Part shown: piece after piece, positions 22,966 through 34,930 of the stretch | Numbering within the stretch: position 1 is the first letter of the stretch | Layout of the letters: each line of letters opens with the position of its first letter | Assembly (NCBI GenBank): GCA_023053575.1 | Contig: JAKZAP010000022.1 | Location: forward strand, 11,016,518-11,080,517 | DNA from: Branchinecta lynchi | Taxonomy: Eukaryota > Arthropoda > Branchiopoda > Anostraca > Branchinectidae | Reading direction: 5' to 3' | DNA length: 64,000 bases | Notes under the pieces: model-generated | Told to the model about the DNA's origin: nothing | The model's database searches: none | Seen by the model: the letters and a program-made list of their open reading frames with translations, nothing else | Made by a program: the position numbers and the translations under genes

Positions 22966-23204
22966 CCTCCTTTCTACGTGACACCTGCTTCCGCGAAATT
23001 GTAATAACACCCACAAAAGTGCAAATACGTTTACGTCCTACAGGTTGCTACTTCCTAGTGTCGAAAACCCTATGCTCACCACCTGAATGCAGTTCGGCGA
23101 CACCGTGATTCTTAAATTCCTTCCAAGAGCTTAATGAATCATCACTGAATGAGTAGCACTGTAAGATATAACATTTGAACATCAGTATGTAGTAGTTCAT
23201 CCTT
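22641..23204. repeat. Unassigned stretch with (TA)n microsatellite
   Basis: A (TA)n run at about 22935-22963. The rest has no recognised gene or repeat. Confidence 0.5.
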
Positions 23205-23412
23205 ACGAAAATTAAAATTTCTTTTTCCGTTGTTATTGCTCTTCTTGCTCGAAACATGTTGCTGCGTAAAAGAAGAATTTTTTGCACCTGACGTCAACAT
23301 GAATATTTAATTAAAATTAAATTTCTTGTTCCGTTGGTATTGCTCTTCTCGCTCGAAACATGTTGCTGTGTAAAAGAAGAATTTTTCGCACGTGACGTCA
23401 ACATGAATATTT
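23205..23412 (+). repeat. ~105-bp tandem duplication
   Basis: Two direct copies with TTCCGTTG(T/G)TATTGCTCTTC, CTCGAAACATGTTGCTG and GACGTCAACATGAATATTT at about 23211-23312 and 23318-23412. Non-coding. Confidence 0.75.
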
Positions 23413-23674
23413 TCTTCGAAATCTGTGATCGTGGTAAATTTAACAAGCCTGCCTGAACGCAAATAGGCGTAAAGGAAACTCGACGAGTGAATATGTCGAT
23501 ATGAAAGCGGGAACGTTAAAGTTCGTACTAAAACCGGGACATAAGACAACCAGTCCTAACCCAATCTTCAGCTTCTTCTTGACGCAAAACTACCCTCTGT
23601 TGTGACTCACGATTAATACCAGCCAAGATTTCAGGCATGGCATATTTTCAGTAAAACGAGGAGAAAAGCGTCAA

Positions 23675-23970
23675 TTTATTTATTAACTTTTTTATTCAGC
23701 TTTCGCCATAAACTAACATACAAATAAAAAAAAAAACACTATGGTACAACATCAATGTGTCTTCGGCAGATGCCTCCGAACTGGTAGATTATGGAAAATG
23801 GGGTTTGCTGCCAGGAGAATAAGACAGTTCACCGACCGCCGTAACCTTACAACCAAGGACGACCGGGCTTTTCGAGCAAGTTCAGATAAACTGCAGCAAT
23901 TCTTCTGCACAAATGCCTGACTTATGCTCTCTCGAGCCGGCAGACAAATCAGACCATCTTGCGGTTTAAC
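23675..23970 (-). mobile_element. 5'-truncated LINE copy (same family as 27808-29410)
   Basis: Reverse orientation of the 3' portion of the LINE at 29130-29400: TTCAGCTTTCGCCATAAAC, ATGGTACAACATCAATGT and GGGGTTTGCTGCCAGGA, through CTCTCGAGCCGGCAGAC. The coding frame is damaged. Confidence 0.75.
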
Positions 23971-24460
23971 AGTGTTTAACTAAAACTCTGCCAGTTTGAG
24001 GTTTATTTTGTGTTTATTTCGTTTTCCCCTCATGGCCCACGGGCTTTTTGGGAATCAATTCATATTCATATGTATGATTATACTCCTGAGGGGTTAACGG
24101 CGCGCAGCCAGTGCCCACGACAGTAGTGCCGAACACGGGAGTAACCCCTCATATATTGCTTCAGCAGAAATAGCAGCAAAAAAAAACAACAGAAAAAAAC
24201 CTCACGACAATGAGAATTCTCCATTGCGACGACCACAAAAGCGAAAGCTCTATTTTCTGTTTATTAACTTTTGGATCCACTGTACGATCTCTATGTGATG
24301 GATGCTGATAATGAGCTGAGGCGGGACAGACAGAGAAACGAAAACGTCTGTTCGTTTTTATGTTCATGTCTAGCATTCTTCTTTCTTCTTCTTTAAATGG
24401 TTTGGCGTCTTTAGCAGATGGGGAATGTCGCCCCAGCCGGCACGCATATTATCTTTATCC
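23971..24460. other. Unassigned intronic stretch
   Basis: No recognised gene or repeat. One ORF at 24161-24376 (minus) shows no family features. Confidence 0.4.
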
Positions 24461-24790
24461 TTAAAGGACCCGTCGAACCTATAATTCCACTGCGACCTAC
24501 TTCCGAATTACATTCATTAAATCTTAAACATGGACATCAAGATTTTATATGTTACATTTTAAACCCGCTAACGAGACCACACTCCCACTCATAATTTTCC
24601 ATGCGGACTATGGTCCCGACGCATGTTCGCGTCTAATACCCATGATCTCATGCGTCTCATGCTGCTGTTTCGTAAAACCGGGTTACCTAAATTTTGCCGA
24701 GTTTTTGACAGTCAGTGCGTCAAGTCAATGCGCCTGAGGAAAGGATTAAAACAGCCAAAGCCGTGGATAATTTGTTAAGAGCAGAGCCTA
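24461..24790 (+). repeat. AAAGGACCC...AAAACAGCCAAAGCC repeat
   Basis: Starts near TTAAAGGACCCGTCGAAC and contains TTTTCCATGCG(G/T), CGTAAAACCGG and AAACAGCCAAAGCC. The latter landmarks recur at 29450-29600 (plus) and, inverted, at 37041-37200. Probably a MITE-like family; termini are not fixed. Confidence 0.45.
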
Positions 24791-25370
24791 GTTTTACAGT
24801 ATTCAAATATTTTTGAATATTGGAAAATAAACAGTAAATAGTGTGAGGTGTGCTTTAACACTTCCACAATTCAAAATGACTTCTACTAGAGATGTTTCCA
24901 ATTAGAATATCCAACTCTTTGTTACCGAAATTAGCGTTCGTTCGTATTTTCGCGGGGGCGCAAACAAATCCGTACCCTGAGAGAAAAAATAGTTTTCGGA
25001 TTTAAACCTCTACACCCTTTCGTCTGCTTTGTCTCGCACTGTCAAAGCATCCGTAATTTCTCGCAATTTAAATTCCATCCAGTATGTCTATCCTATATGT
25101 GACATACATAATTCAGTGAACAGCATCCGAGTTTTATCTCGTTTCGGCAGTCGTTAATTTGACGAGAAATAGTGCCCATTTTCGGAAATATTGTCCGCGT
25201 GCAGCTGCGCGGGGAGCCACATCTACAGAAACTGATCTAATCAGTCAAGAAACGTTCTGATTCTGATACGCAACAGCGTTCCGTAAAGGCCATGATTCCA
25301 GATTTATGAATATAAATATGAAATTTATTTTATTTATGACCCCCCAGATGCATAAGGCAATAGCGGAGTA
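24791..25370. other. Unassigned intronic stretch
   Basis: AT-rich sequence without recognised genes or repeat landmarks. Confidence 0.4.
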
Positions 25371-26470
25371 AACAATTAAGAAGAACAAGACCAAATGTGT
25401 CGATGGGATCCCAAAATCTAAGATTTGATCCAGACAATTCGGTCTTGTCTTCGCCAGGCTAATCATCAGAGAAAACCGAGTTCAGATATTCTATATACCT
25501 ATCTATACTCTACAAGCCATATCTATTTTGACGATATTGACCGAAACTTCCTGCTTTACTACTGCCAAATTTGCGGTTTCGCCCGAATTCCGAGCGAACT
25601 ACTAGTCCAGCAAAAAAAGAAAAATTTAGAAACGAAGCCGGCGTATCTCCTTATCCCTATAAAGAAAGCTAATCAACTTTAAATAAAGTTTTGACTTAAA
25701 AAAAAATGCGGGTACAACCGGATTCCGGACTAATTCTATGTCCGGGTAAAAAATGATCATTATATACAGACTCAGCGTCTCTTCTTACCCCTAAATAATC
25801 ATCTGATCAACTTCAGATAAAGCTTTTACTTTTAACATAGTTTCCGGTTTTGGCCGGATTACAGGCGACTAGTTGTCCGGCGAGAAAATGGTTTTCACCA
25901 TCGGGTTCAGCATGTCTTCTTACCCATAAATCAAACATTTAATCAACTTCAAATGAAACTGTTACTTTTAACCAACTTTCCGGTTTTGGCCGGATTCCGG
26001 ACGAACTGCTTGTCCGGCGACAAAATGATTTTCACCATCATGCTTAGCATATCTTCTTACCCCGAAATCAAACATTTAATCAACTTCAAATGAAACTTTT
26101 ACTTTTAACAAACTTTCCGTTTTTTGCCGGATTCCGGACGAACTACTTGTCCGGCGAGAAAATGATTGTCACCATCGTGCTCAGCATGTCTTCTTACCCC
26201 ATAATCGGCTATCACATTAGCTGTTTAAAAATATTTTGTTTGTCCCTTAAATTGGACCCCCTCCCCCACCCCCAAATATAAGGCTACAGAGCCCATCTAC
26301 GAACTCGACCTTACCCTTGACCCAAACAGTCCTCATACCAAGTTTCATCAAAATATCTAATTCCCTTCGAGAGTTATCGTGTTTACAGACGGACGGACGG
26401 ACAACTTTTGCGATGTCATAGGTATCCCTCCACTTACGTTTTGGGATCCCAAAAACAGTATAAGCACACA
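25371..26470 (-). mobile_element. GGGATCCC-flanked element with ~137-bp internal repeats (inverse copy)
   Basis: Inverse of the family at 37616 and 60436: begins AACAAGACCAAATGTGTCG, with GGGATCCC near 25410. It contains repeated GGCCGGATTCCGGACGAAC / TTGTCCGGCGA units at about 25725, 25860, 25985 and 26125, and ends with GGACGGACGGAC, CTCCACTTACGTTTTGGGATC near 26450. No protein coding. Confidence 0.75.
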
Positions 26471-26574
26471 AAATTTAGACATAATTTATAGTTGGGCATA
26501 CAAAATTGGTGAAAATCAATGATGACCTGAATAATGTGATGTGCTTAGTAGTGACGCCGGCGTTTTTCTCCAGT

Positions 26575-26885
26575 GACCGAATTTCGTATTTGACGGTGCC
26601 TTCTTGGCAAGGGTCCTCTTCGGGCTCTAGCCGCTCAAGACCGAATGTCACCTGGGAGTTTGGACGCCGAACTTCCGAACTAATTTGTGGTTACGATATG
26701 AACGAGGAAGTTCCCGTACATAAGTACTCCTTCAGCCCCAGCTGACTGCGAATCATATTTGGTGCTGCTAAACCGAAAGTCAGCTGAGGTTTTTTGGCGA
26801 TAGTTTTTCCCTCCTTGGTCCTCGTCAGGCTGCGGCTGAAAAAAAACGATCCTACAATAATCCATTGTTGCTGGAAACAGCCAAG
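26575..26885. mobile_element. Diverged foldback element
   Basis: Contains GCCTTCTTGGCAAGGGTCCTC (one arm), CAGCCCCAGCTGAC and, further on, TCCTCGTCAGGCTGCGGCTG. Arms are recognisable but no longer complementary over long stretches. Confidence 0.45.
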
Positions 26886-26960
26886 ATTGTTCAAACAGTT
26901 TCTGTTCTCGTCTGCGTTACGGTGTGGTCATCAATTCTGTCGTGCGCTCGACATCTTTCG

Positions 26961-26963
26961 CTA

Positions 26964-27001
<38 letters not shown>

Positions 27002-27003
27002 TT
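26961..27003. repeat. (GATA)n microsatellite
   Basis: About ten uninterrupted GATA units. They lie exactly at the 3' boundary of the minus-strand LINE tail that follows, so they are probably its 3' tail repeat. Confidence 0.85.
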
Positions 27004-27292
27004 ATTTGCGCTAAAAAGCCACAAGGGCCATGGCAAATACAAAATAGTAACAACAAAACAACAACAATAACAAACCTACAAAAAACCTTCCCGATATGAC
27101 AGAGCGATCCGAAGGAATCTTCCAAAACTCTTTAAATCCCCAAAATGTTTACTTTTTAATTTTCTAACAAGTTCCTCCCTCGAGAAAAAACCCACCCTAA
27201 AAATTTCCTCCCTTAGATACCTTAAACCCTCACAATCACAAATAAAATGCTCTACATCTTCATCAATAACACAGCAGTCTGAGCCAGTTTTA
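27004..27292 (-). mobile_element. LINE 3' end
   Basis: TTTATTTGCGCTAAAAAGCC and GGGCCATGGCAAATACAAA match the tail layout at 4720 and 5520. The minus-strand remnant continues to about 27290 with a Cys-rich segment. 5'-truncated. Confidence 0.65.
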
Positions 27293-27560
27293 TGGTGGGT
27301 TTACACACTGCTTAAAATCCGAGCGTATTCTGAAATCCGACCGTATTTTACGCACGTCTTGAGCTTGAAAAGATTTCTAGCAATACGGACGTATGTAGAT
27401 ACAAAACGGACCGATTTCTCAAATACGTCCGTATTGCTAGAAATGTTTTCAAGCTCAAAACGTGCGTAAAATACGCTCGGATTTTACGCAGTGTGTAAAT
27501 GGACCATGTACCACTATAATGGTCCATGTAAATGGACCATTTACACACTGCGTTGACCGT
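27293..27560. repeat. Foldback palindrome, ~95-bp arms
   Basis: Arms around GTTTACACACTGC...AAAATCCGAGCGTATT (left, from 27293) and AATACGCTCGGATTTTACGC...GTGTAAATGGACCA (right, to 27506) are complementary. Central CAATACGGACGTA and TACGTCCGTATTG also pair. An extra partial arm TGGACCATTTACACACTGCG follows to about 27554. Confidence 0.75.
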
Positions 27561-27807
27561 TGACCGTTGACGGTGAGCGTGGACAAACGATTTTATGAAA
27601 AGGTCATCACGGCTTCGCTGCGATGCCCGTTTTGACCTAATTGGAATGGTTTTAACAGTCAATCTTTATGTTAGATTTAACTTACCTGTCGTACCTATTG
27701 CCTATGCAATCTTCTGTAACTGCTCCATTAGTTCTGAAACCTGGAGAACCTACTTTCATACCTACTTTTCATGTTTCATTCTAAACTCGCTAACGACGCA
27801 TTAGATA

Positions 27808-29331
27808 GTGTTGACTAACGACTCATTGGATAGTGTTGCTGGTGATTGGAATATAGCAGAACTGTGGAAGTGCAAATATTCATCATTATTTAGTTCTGTA
27901 GATAGTGACTGTTCGTGGGTGGAAGGTCTCAGTTCAATGGAACCGATTGATAAGATAACCCCTGATCTAGTTGAGGTTTTGTTAAAGGATCTTAATGTAA
28001 ATAAAGCTGGTGGTGCGGACGGTATTTCGGCAAGACATTTGAAATTTGCTGCAAATGAAAAGTACTGTCTGTTGGCAACGTTTTTCAATCTTTTTATTAC
28101 GCACGGTTTTGTGCCTTCATCGATCATGGATGTTAGTATTGTGCCAATCCCGAAAGGTCGTGGTTGCGATACTTCAAAATCTGATAACTATAGACCAATC
28201 GCTTTGGCTACAGTTAGTTCTAAATTGCTTGAAAAATGTGTGCTTATGAAATTGTCTGGTTGTTTGCGGACAAGTGATTTTCAGTTTGGGTTTAAGTCTT
28301 CACATGGAGTAGACTTTGCTATTTTTTTGTTTAATTTCGTGATTGAATACTTCTGGTTTTACTCAACACCTGTATTTGCGTGCTTCGTCGATTCGACTAA
28401 GGCTTTTGACAGAGTCAACCATGGTAAAATTTTAAAAATTTTGCAGGATAGAAAGGTTCCGGTGCAATTTCTTCGCCTTTTGGCTTTTTGGTTCCGGAAT
28501 CAGCGGTTTTGTGTAAAATGGGGTTGTGAAACAAGTAGTTCATTCGGGTTGATTAATGGTTTGCGGCAAGGAGGGGTGCTATCGCCATTGCTTTATGCTG
28601 TTTATGTTGATTTACTTTCTCAAAGACTGAAGGATTCAAATACAGGTTGTTTTGTTGGTGGAGTTTGCTTTAACCATTTTCTTTTCGCTGACGATCTTGT
28701 TGTTCTTTCCCCTACGGCGTTTGGTCTTAATAAGCTTCTGAGGGTGTGTGATACGTTTGCAGAGGAGCATAACATTCTGTTTAATCCTAAGAAAACTGTG
28801 GCTATGGCTTTCCTACCTATTGGTTGTTCTGTACCTAGGATTCCCATTGTGTTGTCGGGCCGAAATGTTTGCTACGTTACTGAATGTAGATATTTATGTT
28901 TCTTCGTCAATGAGAATTTGAAGGATGATACTCACCTCCGTGACCTTGCGCACAGTGTTTGTAAGAGAGGGAACGTTTTAATATGGAAATTTGGTTTTGT
29001 AAACAGTGCAATTAAGATTAGGATGTTTAAGACGTATTGCTATCAGTTTTTTGCGCTAGCTTTATGTTATCGTTGTACTAACAGGTCGTACTGTAATCTG
29101 GAGGCTTGATACAAAAGAATATTTAGGCGTCTGATTCGTCTGCCGGCTCGAGAGAGCATAAGTCAGGCATTTGTCCAGAACCATTGCTGCAGTTTTGCTG
29201 AACTTGCTCGTAAAGCCCGGTCATCTTTGGTTGTAAGGTTATGGCGGTCGGAGAACTGTCTGATCATCCTGGCAGCAAACCCCATTTTCTACAACCTACC
29301 AGTCTGGAGGCATCTGCTGGAGATACATTGA
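27808..29331 (+). pseudogene. LINE reverse transcriptase ORF, 5'-truncated with in-frame TGA
   Basis: Non-LTR retrotransposon reverse transcriptase, which copies element RNA into DNA at the target site. Visible motifs in order: NYRPIALATVSSKLLEKC, FACFVDSTKAFDRVNH (motif A, catalytic Asp), GLRQGGVLSPLLYAVY (motif B) and FLFADDLVVLSP (motif C, ADD). No endonuclease domain is seen upstream, so the copy is 5'-truncated. The main ORF stops at a TGA at 29107-29109. The same frame stays open to a second TGA at 29329-29331, through residues conserved in the inverse copy at 23675-23970, so the first stop is a nonsense change. A 3' UTR follows to about 29410. Confidence 0.85.
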
Positions 29332-29410
29332 TGTTGTACCATAGTGTTGTTGTTTTTTGTTTGTTGTTTGTATGTTAGTTTATGGCGAAAGCTGAATTAA
29401 AAATTTAATA

Positions 29411-29610
29411 ATTAATAATTTTCATACTTGCCGCTTTTCATTTTTTTCCATGCGTATCATGCTCCCGACGAGTATACGCTTATAGCGTATACTCTACAGT
29501 ATACAAGTATACTGCGTAAAACCGGTTATCTGAATTTTTTCGTGTTTTTGCTATAAGTCGATGGGTCTCGAGAAAGGCTTAAAACAGCCAAAGCCTAACC
29601 TAACCTCCTG
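29411..29610 (+). repeat. AAACAGCCAAAGCC repeat copy
   Basis: Shares TTTTTCCATGCG, CGTAAAACCGG and AAACAGCCAAAGCC with 24590-24770. Includes a GCGTATACTCTACAGTATAC palindromic insert near 29490. Confidence 0.45.
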
Positions 29611-29708
29611 AGCCATAGTGGCTCATAGGGTGTCGACGAAGCCTCGCCATTCATCACGAAGCTCTTACTGTTCGCTGCATTGATGTCTGTCCCTGCACTT
29701 CCCATACT

Positions 29709-30012
29709 GAGGGTGTTCCATCCTACTTACCGTAGTTACTACGCATGAGTTCACGAATTCTGGCTTTTTGCCGTCAAGGCTGGAACGATTTTTCGATTTT
29801 CCAGCAGGATTTCACGCCAGGGGCGAATCCGACCAATCACGTTGCAGAGATGCGTAGTTACTACGCTTACTACGCCCCGAGCATGGTAAGCAAATTGTAA
29901 CTATTAGTTACTATTCCGACAAGGTTGGAACGGTCAGCGTAGTAACCTTTCGTGAGGATGGAACGGAAATAGTAACTAATAGTAACTATTGTTAGAAGGG
30001 TGGAACACGCTC
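29709..30012 (-). mobile_element. ~305-bp MITE, inverse full-length copy
   Basis: Inverse orientation of 7730-8034, with GAGGGTGTTCCATCCTAC and AGGGTGGAACACGC ends and the same internal GTAGTTACTACGC palindrome. Confidence 0.8.
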
Positions 30013-30049
30013 ACTGTAGACTGAATCACTGACTAGTAACTAGTAACAG

Positions 30050-30335
30050 CCAATATGGATTCAGCATGTCTTTTGATTGACTATCTCATTGGTTTTTTAA
30101 AAACAGTTGTTTGTGTCCCCTAATTTGAAACCCCTCCCCCATCCCTAAATATTGGACTACAGGGCTCGTCTACGAACTTGACCTGTACTTTGACCCACTG
30201 GATGCTAATACCAAGTTTGAAGAAAATATCTCTACCCCTTGGAGAGTTATCGTGCTGACAGACGGACAACTTTTACGAAGTCATAGGTATCCTCATAGGT
30301 ACCCTCCACTTACGTTTTGGGATCCCAAAAAGTCC
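30050..30335 (-). mobile_element. Partial GGGATCCC family element
   Basis: Inverse copy of the leading ~280 bp of the family: CCCCTCCCCCATCCCTAAAT, GTTATCGTGCTGACAGACGG, ACTTACGTTTTGGGATCCC. The internal 137-bp repeats are almost absent. Confidence 0.65.
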
Positions 30336-31808
30336 TTTGCGGTTACAAATCGACGACCGATTACCACTTCAGAAGGTCAGTTGAGACACACTGAGGACAG
30401 TCCCATCACTCGTAAGGACATGGTGACATGCTGAACTAAAATCTTAAAGGACTTGTCTTACGTATATTACTGCCTCACTCTACAAACATCCATCGTTCCG
30501 TTCATTATTATTTTCAAACGTGTTTTGGTCATTTTTATCAACCTTAAAGTTCAATGGGCACATCAAACTAGCCCAATCCCACTCTGTAACAGCCTAGGAA
30601 CAATGCTTACCCCCTATATCAGCAGCTTTTTCAACAGTTTCCTCTCTTTGATATTTCAAAGCGTAATTTTTTTAGCCAGTACATGCTCAATTTACCAGCT
30701 TGGCCAAAGATAAAAGTGATGTTTCTTATAATACTTAGTAGATCTTTATTTTATGCATGAATCAGCTTGTATAATTCAGATTTGAATAGGTTATTTGTTT
30801 TTGAATTATTTTTGTAGCTATGTTATTTTGTATAAGCTTATTGCATATTCTGGTACATTTTATAAAGCAAGCTAATCAAGCTTCACAACACTATTCCACA
30901 AAGACAAACTTTTAATAGACACTTTAAGCCATGGGAGCTTCTGATGAAACACTAGAACAATCAGGTAAACTGCATCTAGGGCTTGACTTTGGTGACAACT
31001 CAAATATATCCTTTCATATCAAGCATTGCTGGGAGTTTTTGAATTTCCTGCCAGGATATCCCAGCTCCTAAGATTTGGATCGCCGAAATGCCAGAGAGGT
31101 AAAGACAAGGGATAACAAGAAAACGGCCGATTTCCGTAGCGCCTTCTAAAGGAAGTCGGAAATGTTTAATTGTGAAGCATTTAATACAAAGTAAAGCATT
31201 AGCAGTGTCCATTGTGCTTTAACGGTGGTACTTTGATTTCTGTATTTGCCTTGTTTGGCTCTTTTTAGGCGGATCAGCTTCCTAGGAGCTCGTTGGCTAG
31301 AAAAGACTCGTTATGCAAGTTTATCCGTGTTCCTCTTCAAAAGTCCTGGGGGTAATACTCTATATGACTAAGTCCAAAACAGACCAGTGATCCTCGGGAA
31401 GAACGAGGAAACGTAACAGTCGTAGCATTAACGACTAAAACTCAACAACTCAGTCCTGTGTTAACCAATCATGGCAATGTTAGGGAGCAGCTGTGCTACC
31501 GCTTCCGGCTCTTCCGCTAGTTACAGGGCGATTTTGCATCCACAAGAAGAGTTAGTCATCAAGAGTATTCGATTCGCCGGCGCTAATTGTCTGTCCGAAG
31601 CATTATTGTCCACTCGGTCAACTAATTTGGTCCACAGCTGTCAAGTTCTTGCCAGTTTAGATAGAGTAAACATCGCTTAATCACTCAGTCTGTCGTGTTG
31701 GCCCGGTTATTTGCACAGATCTTTGCCAAACTGCTATAATAGAACTGTATGCCGCTTGTTACGTGACTGACCACACACATTTTCCCTGCCTAGCATGGTA
31801 AAAAAAAA
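30336..31808. other. Unassigned intronic stretch
   Basis: About 1.47 kb with no recognised repeat. A 69-codon ORF at 31471-31680 starts in a good context (AATCATGGCA), but its product matches no family known to me and no splice-consistent extension was seen. Treat as non-coding unless transcripts show otherwise. Confidence 0.4.
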
Positions 31809-33953
31809 ACAAGAGCTACGATCTCATATGGCACTTGTTACGAGTAGGCGGTACAAAAAAGTAGATGAGAACGTCCCCATGTACACCCGCCATCCAAAAA
31901 TGCGGTTCGGATAAAGAAATAGGATACTTAGTTTCACTCACTTCTGAGCAGTTCCGGCATAATCTCGTATTATCTGCAGCATATGCGCATGACTGTTCAA
32001 ACTTCCAAGTTTCAGCCCAATAAATCCACTCGTTCGATCCCTAGACGTGCTACACCATTTCCGGTACTCCCTCCATCTTCCCCTACCGTGGTCGAACCTG
32101 GTTCGGACTAAAAAATTGATCATCTAAACCATCTGCTTTTATACCTTCTATCAAGTTTCACTCGAATCTGATCATTTTTGGAAATTCCGGTACCCCCCCC
32201 CCCCCCCCACACACCGTTGGACCTCTGAATCCCCTCTTCCCCTCCATCAAGTTTTACTGAAATCGGAGCATAGCTTATCTGCAAATTTTCAGTACACCCC
32301 CCCCCCCTACCTTGGCCGAATCCGACCCGAACACCAAATAACAAATCTAGGCCGCACAAGCTCGGCACTGTCGAACCTGTTTCTCATTCGGTCCATCCGT
32401 CTGGTTTTCGTGCATGTCAGAAGTTTCCGACCCCAACTCCCCCAACCATGGTCGCATACAGTTCGAACGCATGTTTTACGTGTCGAGGTCATAGATTCTT
32501 ATCACCCATTAAGTTTCACTCGAATCAGACCACTCGTCGCAATTTGCAGCAGTTTCCATATTTCCCCTCCCTGCTCCCCCCAAGATGCTGCCTGCAAAGT
32601 TTCGTTATCTTAGTACATCTGGAACTATTCTAACTCGCGATTACCGGAATTCTAGGAAACCCCCTCCAACCCCCCCCCCCCAGAGCCCCGAAACCATCTG
32701 GCTCCGTCAATTTCGTATATAGGCCTAATGCATGTTCTCCCAATTAGGTTCCGTCCCAATCCCTCTGCTTTAAGCGTTTTCTTAGTTCCCCCCCCCCATC
32801 CCCCACAGGTATCGGACCCGACCTTGACTTGACACCGAATATCTGAGGCGATAGCTCTTTCGAACTGACAAGTTTCATTCAAATCTGATCACCCGTTCAA
32901 AAGTTATGCTTGCCACTAGATTCCGGACTTCCCATCCATCCACTCCCCCCGCGATGGTCGAATCGGAGAAACGACTATTCTCAAGTCAATCTGTTCGGAT
33001 CCCCGACATACCTGCCAAGTTCCATCGTCCTAGCACATCAGAAAGTACGCTGAACTCGCGGGATCACTAGAAGTACGCCCCCACCTAACTCCCCCACAGT
33101 GCCCGGATCCGGTCCAGTTATGACAATCACGTATCTTCCCACCAAGTTTCATCCCGATCCCTCCACTCTAAGCGTTTGTCAAGATTTCCGGTTCCCTCCA
33201 CCAGCCCCCCCCCCCCAGTGTCATCGGATCCGGTCCGGATTTAAAGTGGGACGTCTGAGACACGAGGTCATCCTAAATATCAACTTTCATCAAGATCCGA
33301 TCACCCGTTCGCAAGTTAAAAATACCTCAATTTTGGCTTCCACGTCCCTCCACGGGGAAGTGACTATTTCCTATTTAATCTGGTCGGGTCCTTAACATGC
33401 TTGACAATTCTCATTGTCCTAGCACATCAGGAAGCACCGAACTCGCGGGATCACTAGAAATTCGGACTCCCCCTCCCAACTCCCCCAAAGTGAGCGAATC
33501 CGTTCCGGTTATGTCAGTCAGGTATCTAGGACTTGTACTTGTTCTTTCCACCAAGTTTCATCCGGATCTCTCCACTCTAAGCGTTTTTCAAGATTTCCGG
33601 TTTCCCCCTCCAAATTCCCCCATTGTCACCGGATCCGGTTTAGATTTAAAATGGAACGTCTGAGGCACGAGGTCCTTCCATATGTCAAGTTTCGTTAAGA
33701 TCCGATCACCCGTTCGTAAGCTAAAAATATATCATTTTTCCGGATTCCCCCTCCCTCCACTCCCCTCAAAAGGGTCGGTTGGGGGAAGCGATTATTTCTA
33801 ATTTAATCTGGTCGGGTCCTTGATATGCCTGCAAAGTTTCATCGTCCTAGCTTATCTGGAAGTACCCGAACTAGCAAAACCGGGACCGACAGACCGACTG
33901 ACGGACAGAAATTACAATCGCTATATGGCACTTGGCCGAAGGGCAAGTGCCAT
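31809..33953. mobile_element. C-rich degenerate repeat element, copy 1 (~2.1 kb)
   Basis: Starts AACAAGAGCTACGATCTCAT and ATGGCACTTGTTACGAGTAG, and ends with CTATATGGCACTTGGCCG, AGGGCAAGTGCCATA. The interior repeats AAGTTTCAT(C/T)C-type motifs about every 100 bp, each followed by TTTCCGG and a C run before (A/G)TCGGATCCGGTCCGG. Long ORFs here are by-products of C-rich periodicity. Confidence 0.65.
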
Positions 33954-34104
33954 AATGACAGGATATACGTGTGTTTGCCTCTTGGGATCCCGGAGTTGAA
34001 ATGACGGGATATCTTTGACCTCGTAACGTTTGTCCGTCCGTGTCTTACTGACGGAAGTTGGGCCCTCTAAACCCTGTATTGTCGAAAGCGCGAAACTCCG
34101 TTTG

Positions 34105-34185
34105 TGTTTTTCCTGGCCGAATGGTTAGCATGCTAAACTTGTAGGTGAAGGGTCGTTCGTTCGAGCCTCGGTGGTTCCTACTTAT
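34105..34185 (+). tRNA. tRNA-like module (SINE head)
   Basis: TGGCCGAATGGTTAGCATGC (A-box region) and CGTTCGAGCC (B-box) are spaced as in a tRNA, with CTTGTAGG where an anticodon arm would be. Stems are too degraded for a functional tRNA; a tRNA-derived SINE is the better reading. Confidence 0.45.
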
Positions 34186-34211
34186 TGATTTGGGGCGAGG
34201 GTCTGTGGCGT

Positions 34212-34475
34212 GAGGGTGTTCCACCCTTCTAACAATAGAACTATTTGCAACTGTTTCCGGTCCAACCTCGTGAAAAGTTACTACGCTGACCGTTCTAACC
34301 TTCTCGAAATAGTAAGTTATAGTAGCTATTTGCTTACCATGTTCATGCTCGGAACGAAGTAAGTGTGGTAACTAGCAATCTTTGTGACGTGATTGGTCCG
34401 ATCAGCCCGTGGCACGACATTTTGCCGAAAATACAAATGCGTTCCAGCCTTGGCGCCAAGGAGCCAGCATCCGTG
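34212..34475 (+). mobile_element. ~300-bp MITE, 3' end lost
   Basis: Starts GAGGGTGTTCCACCCTTCT and follows the family to about 34475, where CAGGGGCGTC (a hAT-like terminus) begins and G/C runs follow. The 3' TIR is missing, probably removed by that insertion. Confidence 0.65.
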
Positions 34476-34529
34476 CAGGGGCGTCATGACTAGAGGGGGG
34501 GAGGGGGGACGCCCCCCCCCCCCCGCCGA

Positions 34530-34930
34530 ATGTTGTTAGCCAGTCGGTAAAAAAACGAGAAACTTTTACCCGTATGTTATTCACATGCACTTTCCATGAT
34601 AAATTCTGATCAAACACTACACCCAAATACCAAATAGATTCTATCGAGCAAACTCGAAAATAGTACTATCACCACAAGGGACAGGAATGGACTTCAGATC
34701 TAGAAACTTGCAGCCTGTCCGACTATACACTATGAATTTTTTTTTTTTTTTATTCAACGTAATTTTGTTAGCAGATAAACATTTCATTAAAAGTGAAAAA
34801 GAGGAAATTAATGAGGTTAGATTCCAGTTCACCTTGGTTAGAGGCTGAAACAGATGCTGCTCTATCGTCTGCGAATCGATTGTTAATTTTGATGAATCAA
34901 AAACAGAAATTTCATTCAGATCATTAACAT
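34530..34930 (-). mobile_element. LINE reverse transcriptase C-terminal fragment
   Basis: Minus-strand pieces 34641-34832 (containing MKCLSANKITLNKKKKKF) and 34402-34626 (starting GVVFDQNLSWKVHV) correspond to the post-motif-C thumb region (WLxxNKLxLNxxKTK ... YLGVxxDxxLxW) of non-LTR RTs. They are in different frames, so the fragment is decayed. Confidence 0.65.

Noticed and set aside
31471..31680. 69-aa ORF with a good Kozak context
   Set aside because: Product not recognisable, no splice sites linking it to other coding sequence, and length is within chance for this region.
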